A stretch of 64,000 nucleotides of DNA from Pseudomonas sp. PDM18 (GCF_014852585.1 NZ_JACVBX010000001.1:620001-684000), one strand, 5' to 3'. Counted from the first letter of the stretch, positions 31,754 to 41,082 are shown. Notes: generated by a model not told the origin, from the sequence alone. Numbers and translations: made by a program.

Positions 31754-32668
31754 ATGCACGAACTGCAGCCCCTGATCCAGCAGCACGGCCTCACCCTGCT
31801 GTTCTTCAACGTCCTACTCGAGCAGTTGGGCCTGCCGATCCCTGCCTACCCGGCGCTGATCGTCGCCGGCGCCCTGGCGCTGCAAGGTAGCGGTGTCCCG
31901 CTGGGCCAGGCACTGGCGGTGGCGGTATGCGCGTGCCTGATCGCCGACCTGATCTGGTTCTGCGCCGGCCGGCGCTATGGCGGCTTCATGCTGCGCAGCG
32001 TGTGCAAGGTCTCGCTGTCGCCGGACAGCTGCATTCGCCAGAGCCAGAGCCTTTACCTGCGCGTCGGCCCGCGCGCCCTGCTGATCTCGCGCTTCCTCCC
32101 AGGCGCCAGTGCGCTGACCACCACCATGGCCGGCATGACCCGCACGCCGATAGCGCGCTTCCTCGCCTACGACTGCGCCGGAGCGGCGCTCTGGGCCGGC
32201 TCCGCACTGCTGCTCGGGAGCATCTTCAGCAACGCGGTGGACCGCATCCTCGACGTGCTGACCGAGTACGCCAGCGTTGGCGTCGCCGCACTGCTGGGTG
32301 CCTTCGCGCTGTTCATCGCCTGGAAGCTCTGGCAGCGTTTCAGCCTGCTCAAGCGCACCTCGCGGATTCCGCGCATCAGCGTCGACGAGTTGCGCGCGCG
32401 CCTGGACACTGGCGAGCCGCCACTGATTCTCGACGTGCGTGCGCAGTTCGATGACGAGGCGATTCCCGGCTCCATCGCCTTCAGCCTGGACGGCGCGCTG
32501 GACGAACTGGGTGACAGCCTGGCGGACAAGGACGTAGTGATCTACTGCGCCTGCCCCCACGAGCTTTCCGCGGCGATACTGGCGGAGCGGCTACAGGCCT
32601 TCGGACACCCGCGCACCTGGGCGCTTTCGGGTGGGTTGGATGCGTGGCGGGCGCAAAGTCTGGGCTGA
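31754..32668 (+). CDS. DedA-family membrane protein fused to a rhodanese domain
   Basis: From MHELQPLIQQHGLTLLFFNV the product is 304 aa. Residues 1-200 are a DedA/SNARE-associated domain (VLLEQLGLPIPAYPALIVAGAL, and SRFLPGASALTTTMAGMTR with the key Arg); DedA proteins move polyprenyl or other phospholipids across the membrane. Residues ~205-300 are a cytoplasmic rhodanese with catalytic Cys in VVIYCACPHELSA. The fusion occurs in several Pseudomonas. The purpose of a sulfur carrier domain on a lipid flippase-like protein is unknown. The start has a purine-rich leader but no perfect SD. Confidence 0.9.
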   Translation: MHELQPLIQQHGLTLLFFNVLLEQLGLPIPAYPALIVAGALALQGSGVPLGQALAVAVCACLIADLIWFCAGRRYGGFMLRSVCKVSLSPDSCIRQSQSLYLRVGPRALLISRFLPGASALTTTMAGMTRTPIARFLAYDCAGAALWAGSALLLGSIFSNAVDRILDVLTEYASVGVAALLGAFALFIAWKLWQRFSLLKRTSRIPRISVDELRARLDTGEPPLILDVRAQFDDEAIPGSIAFSLDGALDELGDSLADKDVVIYCACPHELSAAILAERLQAFGHPRTWALSGGLDAWRAQSLG

Positions 32669-32758
32669 GGATTCGGCTGCAGGACCGTCATCGCACGGAC
32701 GTATCCGGCAAGCGCTACGAGGTGTTCATCCCGCGCCGACTGCACAGGTCCGAATGAT

Positions 32759-32998
32759 TCATCGCCGCGCGCTATCGCGGCGCAATTCGGCGAGGTGGTC
32801 GGCCAGGCGTTCCGAGTCAGGGCGCGGCGGTTCCGGCAGCAAGCGCAGGGTCGCCTGGGCCAGACGCATCTGCCGCAGGTAGCGCCGGCAGTTCCGGCAC
32901 AGCAGCAGGTGTCGGCGCAGCGCGAGCTTCTCGCGCCAGCCCAGCTGTTCGTCCAGCAGGTCGCTCGAGCGCGCCACCAATTCCTTGCAGGTCAGCAT
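32759..32998 (-). CDS. Putative zinc-finger anti-sigma factor
   Basis: A 79-aa protein with the zf-HC2 pattern: an early Cys (MLTCKELV) and HLLLCRNCRRY (His-x3-Cys-x2-Cys) near residues 30-40. It has no transmembrane segment, so it is a cytoplasmic ZAS-type anti-sigma, possibly redox- or metal-sensing. It overlaps the sigma factor gene by seven bases, the classic sigma/anti-sigma arrangement. Confidence 0.88.
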   Translation of the reverse strand: MLTCKELVARSSDLLDEQLGWREKLALRRHLLLCRNCRRYLRQMRLAQATLRLLPEPPRPDSERLADHLAELRRDSARR

Positions 32999-33600
32999 TC
33001 CCCGGTCTCCTCGAAGTGCTCCACGGTGGCGAATACCTTCAGCCGCGCACGGTGCAGCAGCACCCGGACATTGGAGAGCGAAACCTCCAGCAGATTACAG
33101 ATCTCCTCCAACTCCAGCCCCTGACGCTCGCGCAGCAGCAACACGCTACGCTGCAGGTCGGAGAGGCTCAGCAGGGTCTTTTCCAGGCACTGGCGCAGTT
33201 CGTCCTCGGCCAGCAGGGCTTCGGGCGAGTCCTCGTGCCAGGCCAGCGGCGCCGGGCTCCAGTGGCCGTCAGCGGCGAAACGGGTTTCGTCGAGGCTGCC
33301 GTGAGGCGCAGGCAGGTCGTCCAAGGAGACGTCGCGGCGAACCCTGCGCAGGCGGGATTTGGCGGTATTGGCGGTGATGGTCAGCAGCCAGGTCTTGAGG
33401 CTGGAGCGCCCCTGGAAGCCGTCCAGGTTACGCACAGCGGCGAGCCAGGCGTCCTGCACCACTTCATCGGCATGGGCGGCGCCGACGATGGCAATGGCCA
33501 CGGCGCGCATCGCGCCCTGGTAGGTGGCTACCAGGGTACGGAAGGCCTGCTGGTCACCGGCCAGCAGGCGTGACAACAGCTCACTGTCGTCGGCGGGCAC
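32992..33600 (-). CDS. ECF-type RNA polymerase sigma factor
   Basis: 202 aa with GTG start five bases from the fabH2 stop. Region 2 is FRTLVATYQGAMRAVAIAIVG..DEVVQDAWLAAVRNLDGFQGRSSLKTWLLT split over residues 20-75, and region 4 has LLSLSDLQRSVLLLRERQGLELEEICNLLEVSLSNVRVLLHRAR. The linker between the two is longer than usual (His/Pro rich). It is held by the overlapping anti-sigma and co-transcribed with a 3-oxoacyl-ACP synthase, matching my memory of PA3285 beside PA3286. Confidence 0.92.
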   Translation of the reverse strand: MPADDSELLSRLLAGDQQAFRTLVATYQGAMRAVAIAIVGAAHADEVVQDAWLAAVRNLDGFQGRSSLKTWLLTITANTAKSRLRRVRRDVSLDDLPAPHGSLDETRFAADGHWSPAPLAWHEDSPEALLAEDELRQCLEKTLLSLSDLQRSVLLLRERQGLELEEICNLLEVSLSNVRVLLHRARLKVFATVEHFEETGEC

Positions 33601-33602
33601 GA

Positions 33603-34724
33603 TCAGCGCTTGCGCAGGATCACGCTGCCGATGGAGTAGCCGGCGCCGAAGGAACTCAGCACGCCGATGGAGCCGGCGGGCAGGTCGTCCTGGTACTTGT
33701 GCAGGGCAATGACCGAACCCGCCGAGCTGGTATTGGCGTAGGTGTCGAGGATTACCGGCGCTTCATGCGCCTCGGCGTCGCGGCCGAGAAGCTTGCGGGT
33801 GATCAGCAGGTTCATGTTCAGGTTGGCCTGGTGCAGCCAGAAGCGCTTCACGTCGCTGACCGGGATGTCGTTCTGCGCCAGGTGCTCGCCGATCAGCTCG
33901 GCCACCATTGGGCAGACGTCCTTGAACACCTTGCGGCCTTCCTGCACGAACAGCTTGTCACGGGTGCCGATGCCCTCTTCCGCGGCGCGGTTGAGGAAGC
34001 CGAAGTTGTTGCGGATGTTGTTGGAGAACTGGGTCAGCAGTTTGGTGCTGACCACCTCGAACTGGTGCTCGCTGGTGGCCTGGTCGGCACGCTCGATGAC
34101 CACGGCGGTGGCCGCGTCACCGAAGATGAAGTGGCTGTCGCGGTCGCGGAAGTTCAGGTGGCCGGTGCAGATTTCCGGGTTGACCATGAGGATCGCGCGG
34201 GCCTGGCCCAGTTGCACGCTGTTCACCGCGGCCTGGATACCGAAGGTGGCCGAGGAGCAGGCGACGTTCATGTCGTAACCGAAGCCCTGGATGCCGAGGG
34301 CAGCCTGCACTTCGATGGCCACGGCCGGGTAGGCGCGCTGCAGGTTGGAACAGGCGACGATCACGCCGTCGATGTCTTCGGGAGTACGGCCGGCGCGCTG
34401 CAGGGCCTGCTTGGCGGCGGCAGTCGCCATCTCGCAGAGGATGCCCCAGTCTTCGTTGGAGCGCTCCGGAATGCGCGGCGCCATGCGCTGCGGATCGAGG
34501 ATGCCTTCCTTGTTCACCACGAAGCGGCTCTTGATACCGGAAGCCTTTTCGATGAACGCCGAGCTGGACTCGGACAGTGCCTCGACCTCGCCCCTGGCGA
34601 TGGCTTCGGCATTCTGCTCGTTGTGACTGCGGACGTAGCTGTTGAAGGATTCCACCAGTTCATCGTTGGAGATGCTGAACGGCGGGGTATACAGGCCGGT
34701 TCCGCTGATCACGACTTTATGCAC
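33603..34724 (-). CDS. 3-oxoacyl-ACP synthase III, FabH2 type (PA3286-like)
   Basis: The start is GTG at 34724 (AGAGG seven bases upstream), giving 373 aa. Catalytic Cys is in NVACSSATFGIQ, His in WLHQANLNMN and Asn in DTYANTSSAG. In P. aeruginosa the homologue condenses medium-chain acyl-CoA (octanoyl-CoA from beta-oxidation) with malonyl-ACP, feeding degradation products into fatty acid synthesis. The insert SSSAFIEKASGIKSRFV and longer size distinguish this group from housekeeping FabH. It is first in an operon with the ECF sigma pair, so it may be under that sigma's control. Confidence 0.9.
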   Translation of the reverse strand: MHKVVISGTGLYTPPFSISNDELVESFNSYVRSHNEQNAEAIARGEVEALSESSSAFIEKASGIKSRFVVNKEGILDPQRMAPRIPERSNEDWGILCEMATAAAKQALQRAGRTPEDIDGVIVACSNLQRAYPAVAIEVQAALGIQGFGYDMNVACSSATFGIQAAVNSVQLGQARAILMVNPEICTGHLNFRDRDSHFIFGDAATAVVIERADQATSEHQFEVVSTKLLTQFSNNIRNNFGFLNRAAEEGIGTRDKLFVQEGRKVFKDVCPMVAELIGEHLAQNDIPVSDVKRFWLHQANLNMNLLITRKLLGRDAEAHEAPVILDTYANTSSAGSVIALHKYQDDLPAGSIGVLSSFGAGYSIGSVILRKR

Positions 34725-35148
34725 GGTCAATCCTCTTCTCAATCTGCGCCGCCGGGCCGGGCGGCAAGGTTAGGCATCAAGGTGCCCGCCCATTGGCCGG
34801 CACTGGATATTCGTCGCTCCGCGTCCTGGCGCGAAGGCTTAGGGATGGCGATCCCCGCAACAGGGCAGTGTGCCACTCCCACCGACGGTGGGCACCTTTG
34901 CCCGCCCGGCGGTTTGCGGTTTCACCCCAGGTGCAACCGCTGATCGCTGATTATGCTGCAATTTTCGCCGAAAAGTCGCCGTGCGAGGGCGGCATTTGCG
35001 CAAGATCATGGACATAAATCACGCCACGCCTGCCCTGGAGCAACGGATTGAAATTTTCCACCGGCACCATAGGCACAGTGTTGGCGCGCCCAGGCGCACC
35101 AGTCCTTATCCTTCAGTGCATTCCCGACTTTGCCAAGGAGACTTCAGG
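34725..35148. other. Divergent control region of fabH2-ECF operon and ankyrin gene
   Basis: Some 420 bp with no convincing ORF. Contains a CCCACC/GGTGGG hairpin near 34877-34892. A promoter recognised by the ECF sigma factor might be expected here, but I cannot point to a repeated -35/-10 pair. Confidence 0.4.
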
Positions 35149-35661
35149 ATGAGTGCCGCGAACCGCCCGGAAATGGACGAACAGACCCTGGAATTCGCCA
35201 ATCAGGTGATCGATCTTGCCCGCCAGGGCGATACCCCGCGCCTGACGGAACTGCTGCAGCAGGGCCTGCCGGCCAACCTGCGCAATCACAAGGGCGACAG
35301 CCTGCTGATGCTGGCCAGCTATTACGGCCACCACGACACCGTTGGCCTGCTGCTCGACCACGGCGCCGACCCGGACCTGCGCAACAACGCCGGGCAGACA
35401 CCGCTGGCTGGCGCCGCCTTCAAGGGCGACCTGGAGATGGTTCGCCTGCTGCTCAGCCGTGGGGCGCAGGTGGAAGGCGCATCCCCATGCGGTAAGACCG
35501 CGCTGATGATGGCGGCGATGTTCAATCGTCCGGAAATCGTCCGTTGCCTGCTGGAACACGGCGCCAACCGCGAGGCCCGTGACGCCAGCGGCCTGACGGC
35601 GCTGGCCGCGGCGAAGATGATGGGCGCGGCCGATACCCTGGCATTGCTCGAAGCCGCCTGA
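35149..35661 (+). CDS. Ankyrin repeat protein
   Basis: From MSAANRPEMDEQTLEF (AAGGAG nine bases upstream) the product is 170 aa with four ankyrin repeats, seen in NHKGDSLLMLASYYGHHDTV, NNAGQTPLAGAAFKGDLEMV, PCGKTALMMAAMFNRPEIV and DASGLTALAAAKMMGAAD. No signal peptide, so cytoplasmic. It matches PA3287 in position next to the FabH2 gene. Partner unknown; ankyrin proteins of this size often act as inhibitors or adaptors. Confidence 0.92.
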   Translation: MSAANRPEMDEQTLEFANQVIDLARQGDTPRLTELLQQGLPANLRNHKGDSLLMLASYYGHHDTVGLLLDHGADPDLRNNAGQTPLAGAAFKGDLEMVRLLLSRGAQVEGASPCGKTALMMAAMFNRPEIVRCLLEHGANREARDASGLTALAAAKMMGAADTLALLEAA

Positions 35662-35662
35662 G

Positions 35663-36565
35663 TCAGTCGATGCGCACGTGCTCGGCGAGGAAGTCGAGCA
35701 CCGCGCGCACCCGTGCCGGCAGGTGTCCCGGCTTCCCCAGGTAGAGCGCATGCATCGGCTTGCGGTCGCCGGGATTGAAGCCTGCCAGCACCTCCACCAG
35801 CCGCCCGGCAGCGATATCCTCACGCACCTGGAATTCCGCCAGCCGTGCCAGCCCCAATCCGGCCAGCGCCAGGTGACGCACACTGTCGCCATCGCTGGCC
35901 TGCACGTTGCCGTTGGGTTCGGCCTGCTCCAGAGAGCCACCGAGGAACGGCCAGTCCGGCTCGATTCGTCGATAGCTGAAGCCCACGCCGTTGTACCGGA
36001 CCAAATCGCTCGGCTGAAGCGGCGTACCATGCCGCGCCAGGTAGTCGGGCGAGGCGACGACCTTGTGTCCGGATTCCCCCAGCGAGCGCGCTACCAGTCG
36101 CGAGTCACGCAGTGGGCCGCTGCGTATGGCGACGTCAGCGCGCACCTCCAGCAGGTCCACCACTTCGTCGGTCAGTTGCAGGTCGAGGCTCACGCCTGGG
36201 TAGCGCTCGAAGAACAGCGGCAGCGCCGGGATGAGGAACTGCCGGCCCACCGGCAGGTTGCAACTGATGCGCACCCTGCCCTGCGGTTCGGCGCTGACCG
36301 AAGCCTCGCGCTCGGCTTCATCCAGATCGGCAAGGATGCGCAGGCTGCGCTCGTAGAACGCCGCACCTTCAGCCGTGAGCTGCTGACGTCGGGTAGAGCG
36401 GTTGAACAGCCGCGCACCGAGGCGATCCTCCAGGCGTGCCACCAGCTTGCTCACCGCCGAGGGCGTCATCCCGCACTGCTGCGCGGCGGCGGTGAAACCG
36501 CCGGTTTCCACCACGCGGATAAACACTTCCATTTCGCCGAAGCGGTTGACGTCGGGGCGAGCCAT
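35663..36565 (-). CDS. LysR-family transcriptional regulator
   Basis: A 300-aa LysR regulator: N-terminal winged helix (FIRVVETGGFTAAAQQCGMTPSAVSKLVARLEDRLGARLF split over residues 15-55) and a substrate-binding C-terminal domain. The PSAVSK and RLFNRSTR features place it in the large CrgA/DmlR subgroup. It is divergent from an MFS exporter gene with a ~100-bp shared promoter region, so it most likely controls that transporter. It is convergent with the ankyrin gene at a 1-bp gap. Confidence 0.93.
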   Translation of the reverse strand: MARPDVNRFGEMEVFIRVVETGGFTAAAQQCGMTPSAVSKLVARLEDRLGARLFNRSTRRQQLTAEGAAFYERSLRILADLDEAEREASVSAEPQGRVRISCNLPVGRQFLIPALPLFFERYPGVSLDLQLTDEVVDLLEVRADVAIRSGPLRDSRLVARSLGESGHKVVASPDYLARHGTPLQPSDLVRYNGVGFSYRRIEPDWPFLGGSLEQAEPNGNVQASDGDSVRHLALAGLGLARLAEFQVREDIAAGRLVEVLAGFNPGDRKPMHALYLGKPGHLPARVRAVLDFLAEHVRID

Positions 36566-36669
36566 ATTGAATTCAATTCACAGGTGATTTGCTTACAAGC
36601 AGTCTATATCAGCAATGCGCACGGCGATAAGGTGGCGGCCATTCTTCGAATCCCCTGGGGAGAACCCTC

Positions 36670-37854
36670 GTGCCTATTGCCTTGTATGCCTTGACCGCCG
36701 GTGCTTTTGGCATCGGCGTTACCGAATTCGTGATCATGGGATTGCTGCTGGAGGTCGGCCATGACTTCGGCGTGTCCATCTCCGCCGCCGGCCTGCTGAT
36801 CTCCGGCTATGCGCTGGGCGTAGTGCTCGGCGCTCCGCTGCTCACCGCCCTCACCGCACGCTGGCCGCAACGCCGCACCCTGCTCGGGCTGATGGTGATC
36901 TTCACCCTCGGTAACCTCGCCTGTGCCCTGGCGCCGGATTACGCCACGCTGATGGCGGCGCGGGTGCTGACCTCCTTCGCCCATGGCACCTTTTTCGGAG
37001 TCGGTTCGGTGGTCGCCACCAGCCTGGTGCCAGCCGAACGCCGCGCCTCGGCCATCGCGCTGATGTTCACCGGTCTCACCGTCGCCACCATCCTCGGCGT
37101 GCCTCTGGGCACCTGGCTCGGTCAGCTCTATGGCTGGCGTGCGGCCTTCTGGGTGGTGACCGGCATTGGCGTGCTGGCCCTGGCGATCCTGGCGATCTAC
37201 CTGCCGCGCCACAGCGCACCGCCGGCCGCCGGCAACCTGCGCGATGACTTCCGCGTGCTGAAGCGCCCGGCCGTGCTGCTCGGCCTGCTGACCACCGTGC
37301 TCGGCTTCGGCGGCGTGTTCACCGTGTTCAGCTATGTGTCGCCGCTGCTGACCCGCCTCGCCGGTTTCTCCGAAAGTGCGGTGTCGCCGGTGCTGCTGGT
37401 ATTCGGCGGCGGGCTGGTGCTGGGCAACCTGCTGGGCGGCAAGCTCGCCGACCGCAAACTGGTGCCCGCCCTGCTCGGCAGCCTGGTCGCGCTGGCGGTG
37501 GTCATGGGCCTGATGAGCTTCGCGCTGGAGAACCGGGTTGCCGTGGTCATCTTCATCGCCCTGCTCGGCGCCGCCGGTTTCGCCACCGTGCCGCCGCTGC
37601 AGATGTGGGTGCTGGAGAAGGCCCACGGCGCAGGCCAGAGTGTCGCGGCCAGCTTCAACATAGCCGCCTTCAACCTGGGTAACGCCCTGGGTGCCTGGCT
37701 CGGCGGCATGACCATCGACCACGGCCCGGGCCTCGCCGCGCTGCCCTGGGTCGGCGCCACGCTGCCGGTGGCGGCCATCATCACGGCGCTGCTGTGCCTG
37801 CGCCAGGAGCGTGACCCGGAGATGCCGGCCGCGACCGTCCAGCAGGCCCGGTGA
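36670..37854 (+). CDS. MFS transporter, DHA1 (AraJ/sugar efflux) type
   Basis: Twelve hydrophobic segments in 394 aa, GTG start preceded by GGGGAG. N-terminal GAFGIGVTEFVIMGLLLEV and loop motif ALTARWPQRRTLL belong to the arabinose/chloramphenicol efflux-like DHA1 group. Substrate unknown. Divergent LysR gene suggests induction by its substrate. Confidence 0.9.
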   Translation: MPIALYALTAGAFGIGVTEFVIMGLLLEVGHDFGVSISAAGLLISGYALGVVLGAPLLTALTARWPQRRTLLGLMVIFTLGNLACALAPDYATLMAARVLTSFAHGTFFGVGSVVATSLVPAERRASAIALMFTGLTVATILGVPLGTWLGQLYGWRAAFWVVTGIGVLALAILAIYLPRHSAPPAAGNLRDDFRVLKRPAVLLGLLTTVLGFGGVFTVFSYVSPLLTRLAGFSESAVSPVLLVFGGGLVLGNLLGGKLADRKLVPALLGSLVALAVVMGLMSFALENRVAVVIFIALLGAAGFATVPPLQMWVLEKAHGAGQSVAASFNIAAFNLGNALGAWLGGMTIDHGPGLAALPWVGATLPVAAIITALLCLRQERDPEMPAATVQQAR

Positions 37855-37880
37855 ACGATCGGCGAAACCCTACTGTCGAG

Positions 37881-37914
37881 GAAAGGGGCGCGCAAAGTCG
37901 CGCCCCTTTCTTTT
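37881..37914 (+). terminator. Strong intrinsic terminator after the MFS gene
   Basis: A 12-bp stem GAAAGGGGCGCG/CGCGCCCCTTTC with a CAAAGT loop, then TTTT. Confidence 0.92.
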
Positions 37915-37941
37915 ATCCACCGACGGAGGACTCGCCCACTC

Positions 37942-38985
37942 ATGCTGGTTTCGCTTCAGGCACTGCGGGCACTGGCCGCCTGGCTGGTGGTGTTCCATCA
38001 CTTCATGCAGGTGTTCTTCGACTTCCGCGCCGACAGCCTCGGCGGCAAGCTCCTCTCCACCCGTGGCCAGGTCGGGGTGGACATCTTCTTCGTCCTCAGC
38101 GGCTTCGTGATCTACCTCTCCAGCGCCGGTCGGCCGATGTCACCGGTGACCTTCCTGGTCCAGCGCCTGGCCCGCGTCGCACCGGCGTACTGGCTGTACA
38201 CGGCGATCACCGCGCTGATCATCTACGCCTTCGCCGACGTGATGCCGATCTACGGCGTCGGCGGCAAGTCGCTGCTGCTCTCGCTGCTGTTCATCCCCAG
38301 CGAAAACCCCGGTGGTTTCGGCCTGTACCCGGTGCTGCCGGTGGGCTGGACGCTGAATTTCGAGATGCTTTTCTACGGCCTGTTCGCCCTCTCCTTCCTG
38401 GTCGCCGAGCGCTGGCGCCCCTGGCTGGTGACGGCGCTGGTGCTGCTGGTGGCGCAGGTACTGGCGCGCGAACCCTGGCTCAGCAACTTCTACCGCAATC
38501 CGATCATCTTCGAGTTCCTTCTCGGCCTGGGGCTCGCGGCGCTGTACCGGCGCGGCTGGCTGAACCTCCCCCGGCCGCTGGCCCTGCTGACGGCCGCCAT
38601 GGCAGTGGCCACCATCGCCCTGTTCCCCGCCGACCATCCCTGGCGCCTGCTGACCTGGGGCCTGCCCGCCGCCGCACTGCTCGCCGCTTGCGTGGCGCTG
38701 GAGCCACTGTTCGAGCGCAGCAGAGTGCTGCACGCGCTGGGCGACTGGTCCTATTCGGTGTACCTGCTGCACGTGATCGTGCTCTGGCTGGCCGCCTACT
38801 GGCTGCATGAGCGACTGGGACTGACGCCTTATCAGACGCTGAGCGTCAGCGTGCCGGCGATCCTGCTGCTGTCCTGGCTGAGCTACGAATGGGTGGAACG
38901 GAAGATGGCCCGCCAGGTGCGCACAGCCTATGCGCGGATTGCCGAGCCGCTGGCAGCGAAGCGCACTCAGGCCGGGTCGCTGTAG
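37942..38985 (+). CDS. Acyltransferase 3 family membrane protein
   Basis: A 347-aa protein with about ten membrane helices and the family motifs LRALAAWLVVFHHF (with the active His) near residue 15 and VDIFFVLSGFVIY near residue 45. Members O-acylate cell-surface sugars or glycans. The acceptor is unknown. Its 3' end overlaps the convergent diguanylate cyclase gene by 19 bp. Confidence 0.9.
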   Translation: MLVSLQALRALAAWLVVFHHFMQVFFDFRADSLGGKLLSTRGQVGVDIFFVLSGFVIYLSSAGRPMSPVTFLVQRLARVAPAYWLYTAITALIIYAFADVMPIYGVGGKSLLLSLLFIPSENPGGFGLYPVLPVGWTLNFEMLFYGLFALSFLVAERWRPWLVTALVLLVAQVLAREPWLSNFYRNPIIFEFLLGLGLAALYRRGWLNLPRPLALLTAAMAVATIALFPADHPWRLLTWGLPAAALLAACVALEPLFERSRVLHALGDWSYSVYLLHVIVLWLAAYWLHERLGLTPYQTLSVSVPAILLLSWLSYEWVERKMARQVRTAYARIAEPLAAKRTQAGSL

Positions 38986-40031
38986 ACCAGCCGATTGCGC
39001 CCCTCGGCCTTGCCGCGATAGAGGCGGCGGTCGGTACAGCGGTAGAGCTCATCGGCATCCAGGCCATCGCCCGGCCACTCGGCGAGGCCGAAGGTGGCGG
39101 AAATCTCGATGCGCTCCCCGTGGTACATCAGCGGCGCCTCGTCGATGTCGCGGCGCAGGGATTCCACCAGCGGCTTGGCATCGAAGCGGTCGGTGAAGGG
39201 CAGCAGCAGGCCGAACTCCTCGCCGCCCAGCCGGCCGATCAGGTCGGTGGCGCGCAGGCGGTGGCGCAGGCGATTGCACAGGTGCTGCAGCGCCTTGTCG
39301 CCGGCATCGTGGCCCCACTGGTCGTTGATGTTCTTGAAGTGATCGACATCCAGTACCACCAGCACCAGCCGCGTCTCGTAGCGGGCCGCCTCCTGGATGC
39401 AACGCCTCAGCGCACGCTGGAAGCTCTCGCGGCTGGCCACGCCGGTCAGCGCATCGGTCAGCGCCAGGTGCCGCAGCTGCTTGTAGGCGGCAGCGCGGCG
39501 CTCTTCATAGACGTGCATGAAGGCAATCACCAGCACGCCACAGAAGATGCCGTTGCCGATATCGATCAGCCCCGGCGCATCCAGGCGCAGGTGGTTGGCA
39601 TGCAAGTACATCAGCGTGGCGATCAGCATGAACGGCACGGCGAGCAGGAAGCCACGCCACTTGCCCAGCAGCAGGTAGGCCATCACCGGCATCAGGTAGA
39701 CCCAGACGAAAGCCGACGCCGAGGCGTTGGGCATGACGATGATGTAGAGGATGAAACAGAAAGTCGGCAGCAGGTAGGCGATGATCCACGGCACCAGCCG
39801 GCGCACATGCTGCAGCCGGTGCGCCGCCCACAGCAGCAGCCCGCAGGTGGCCAGTTCGGCGCCAGCCAGCCAGAGATTGCCGGCGAGGTACTGCAGAATC
39901 GAGAACAACCCCAGGGTCGCTCCGGTGCAACCGAAGATCAGCCGCATCAGCAGGCGATGGTCTGCCTCTTCCAGCCCGGTAGGTCCGGCACTGGAGTCGA
40001 ACAGATGGTCGGGATCGCTGTTGCGGTGCAT
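38967..40031 (-). CDS. Membrane-bound diguanylate cyclase (GGEEF)
   Basis: From MHRNSDPDHLFDSS the product is 354 aa. The N-terminal ~180 residues are six hydrophobic helices (7TM/MASE-like sensor), then the GGDEF domain with active site GRLGGEEFGLLLP and an allosteric I-site RATD exactly five residues before GGEEF. It should make cyclic-di-GMP with product inhibition. The signal is unknown. Confidence 0.93.
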   Translation of the reverse strand: MHRNSDPDHLFDSSAGPTGLEEADHRLLMRLIFGCTGATLGLFSILQYLAGNLWLAGAELATCGLLLWAAHRLQHVRRLVPWIIAYLLPTFCFILYIIVMPNASASAFVWVYLMPVMAYLLLGKWRGFLLAVPFMLIATLMYLHANHLRLDAPGLIDIGNGIFCGVLVIAFMHVYEERRAAAYKQLRHLALTDALTGVASRESFQRALRRCIQEAARYETRLVLVVLDVDHFKNINDQWGHDAGDKALQHLCNRLRHRLRATDLIGRLGGEEFGLLLPFTDRFDAKPLVESLRRDIDEAPLMYHGERIEISATFGLAEWPGDGLDADELYRCTDRRLYRGKAEGRNRLVYSDPA

Positions 40032-40205
40032 CAGCCCTGCTCCTTGGCTCGACCGCCCGGCGGATCGGCCTGAATGGCGGCAATCGGGCACTCCAGCCCG
40101 AACACATGCGCTGAAGACTACTCCAATTTCCTACGGTGCGTAGCCCAGCCGACGGAAACCGGTCGGATGGGCTAGCCTAGGCTGCATTGTCCATGGAGGA
40201 AGTCT

Positions 40206-40625
40206 ATGCGTTCGATCCTTGCCGTCCTGTCCCTGCTCGCGCTTTCCGGCTGTGCTTCGTACCAGAGCGATGAAGTCCAACCCGTCCCCACCGACCGCCT
40301 GCTGGCCTACCAGCAACCGGGCAAGGACAGCGTCAAGGTCGATGTCACCCGCGACGTCGGCTACATCGGCGGCGGCTGCTACGTCGCCTTCACCATCGAC
40401 CACGAGATCGCCGCGCGCATCGGCAAGGGCGAGTCGGCCAGCTTCCACGTACCGATCGGCAAGCACGTGGTCGGCATCATCGGCGACAAGGATGGCGAAG
40501 GCCTGTGCAGCAAGGCCATGCTGCGCCGCGAGCTGCTGGTGCCGCTGGAGCCGGGCGGCAACAACGCCTTCCGCATCGTCAGCGACAACCGCACCGGTTT
40601 CGACATCAAGCCGGCGGTCGAGTAA
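40206..40625 (+). CDS. Small lipoprotein (139 aa)
   Basis: Signal peptide with lipobox LSGC (Cys at residue 17). The mature part is a small beta-rich domain (VDVTRDVGYIGGGCYVAFTIDHEIAARIGKGES) with two more Cys. I do not recognise a function. It is convergent with the HIT-family gene. Confidence 0.8.
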   Translation: MRSILAVLSLLALSGCASYQSDEVQPVPTDRLLAYQQPGKDSVKVDVTRDVGYIGGGCYVAFTIDHEIAARIGKGESASFHVPIGKHVVGIIGDKDGEGLCSKAMLRRELLVPLEPGGNNAFRIVSDNRTGFDIKPAVE

Positions 40626-40644
40626 CTGCAGGCACAGGTGCGCC

Positions 40645-41082
40645 TCAGCCGTTCAGGCGGGCAACGAGGCGCGCCTGCAGCTTCTCCAGCTCCCCCGCAT
40701 CGGCCTTGTTCGCCGCGTGGATGCCCAGGCCCTCGCCAGCATAGCGCGGGACGATGTGCACATGGATGTGGAACACCGTCTGCCCGGCCGGCGCGCCATT
40801 GAACTGGGCGACCTGCACGCCATCGGGATTGAGTTCCTCGACGATCACGCCGGTCAGACGCTGCACCACGCGCATCACCTTGGCCAATGCATCGGGGTCG
40901 ACCTCGAGGATATTGCGCGCCGGGGAATTCTTCGGAATCACCAGGGCATGGCCGTAGGACTGCGGGAACAGGTCGAGGAAGGCGAGCACGTCGTCGTCCT
41001 CGTACAGCTTGTAGCAAGGGGCTTCGCCACGAATGATCTGGGCGAAGATGTTCTGCGGATCGTAAGTGCCTTGCAGGCTCAT
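40645..41082 (-). CDS. HIT-family nucleotide hydrolase/transferase
   Basis: A 145-aa protein with the histidine triad HIHVHIVPRY at ~99-108 and the N-terminal IFAQIIRGEAPCYKLYEDDD segment typical of HIT/Hint proteins, which hydrolyse AMP-linked compounds. In PAO1 a HIT gene (PA3295) lies at a comparable point of the synteny. Confidence 0.93.
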   Translation of the reverse strand: MSLQGTYDPQNIFAQIIRGEAPCYKLYEDDDVLAFLDLFPQSYGHALVIPKNSPARNILEVDPDALAKVMRVVQRLTGVIVEELNPDGVQVAQFNGAPAGQTVFHIHVHIVPRYAGEGLGIHAANKADAGELEKLQARLVARLNG

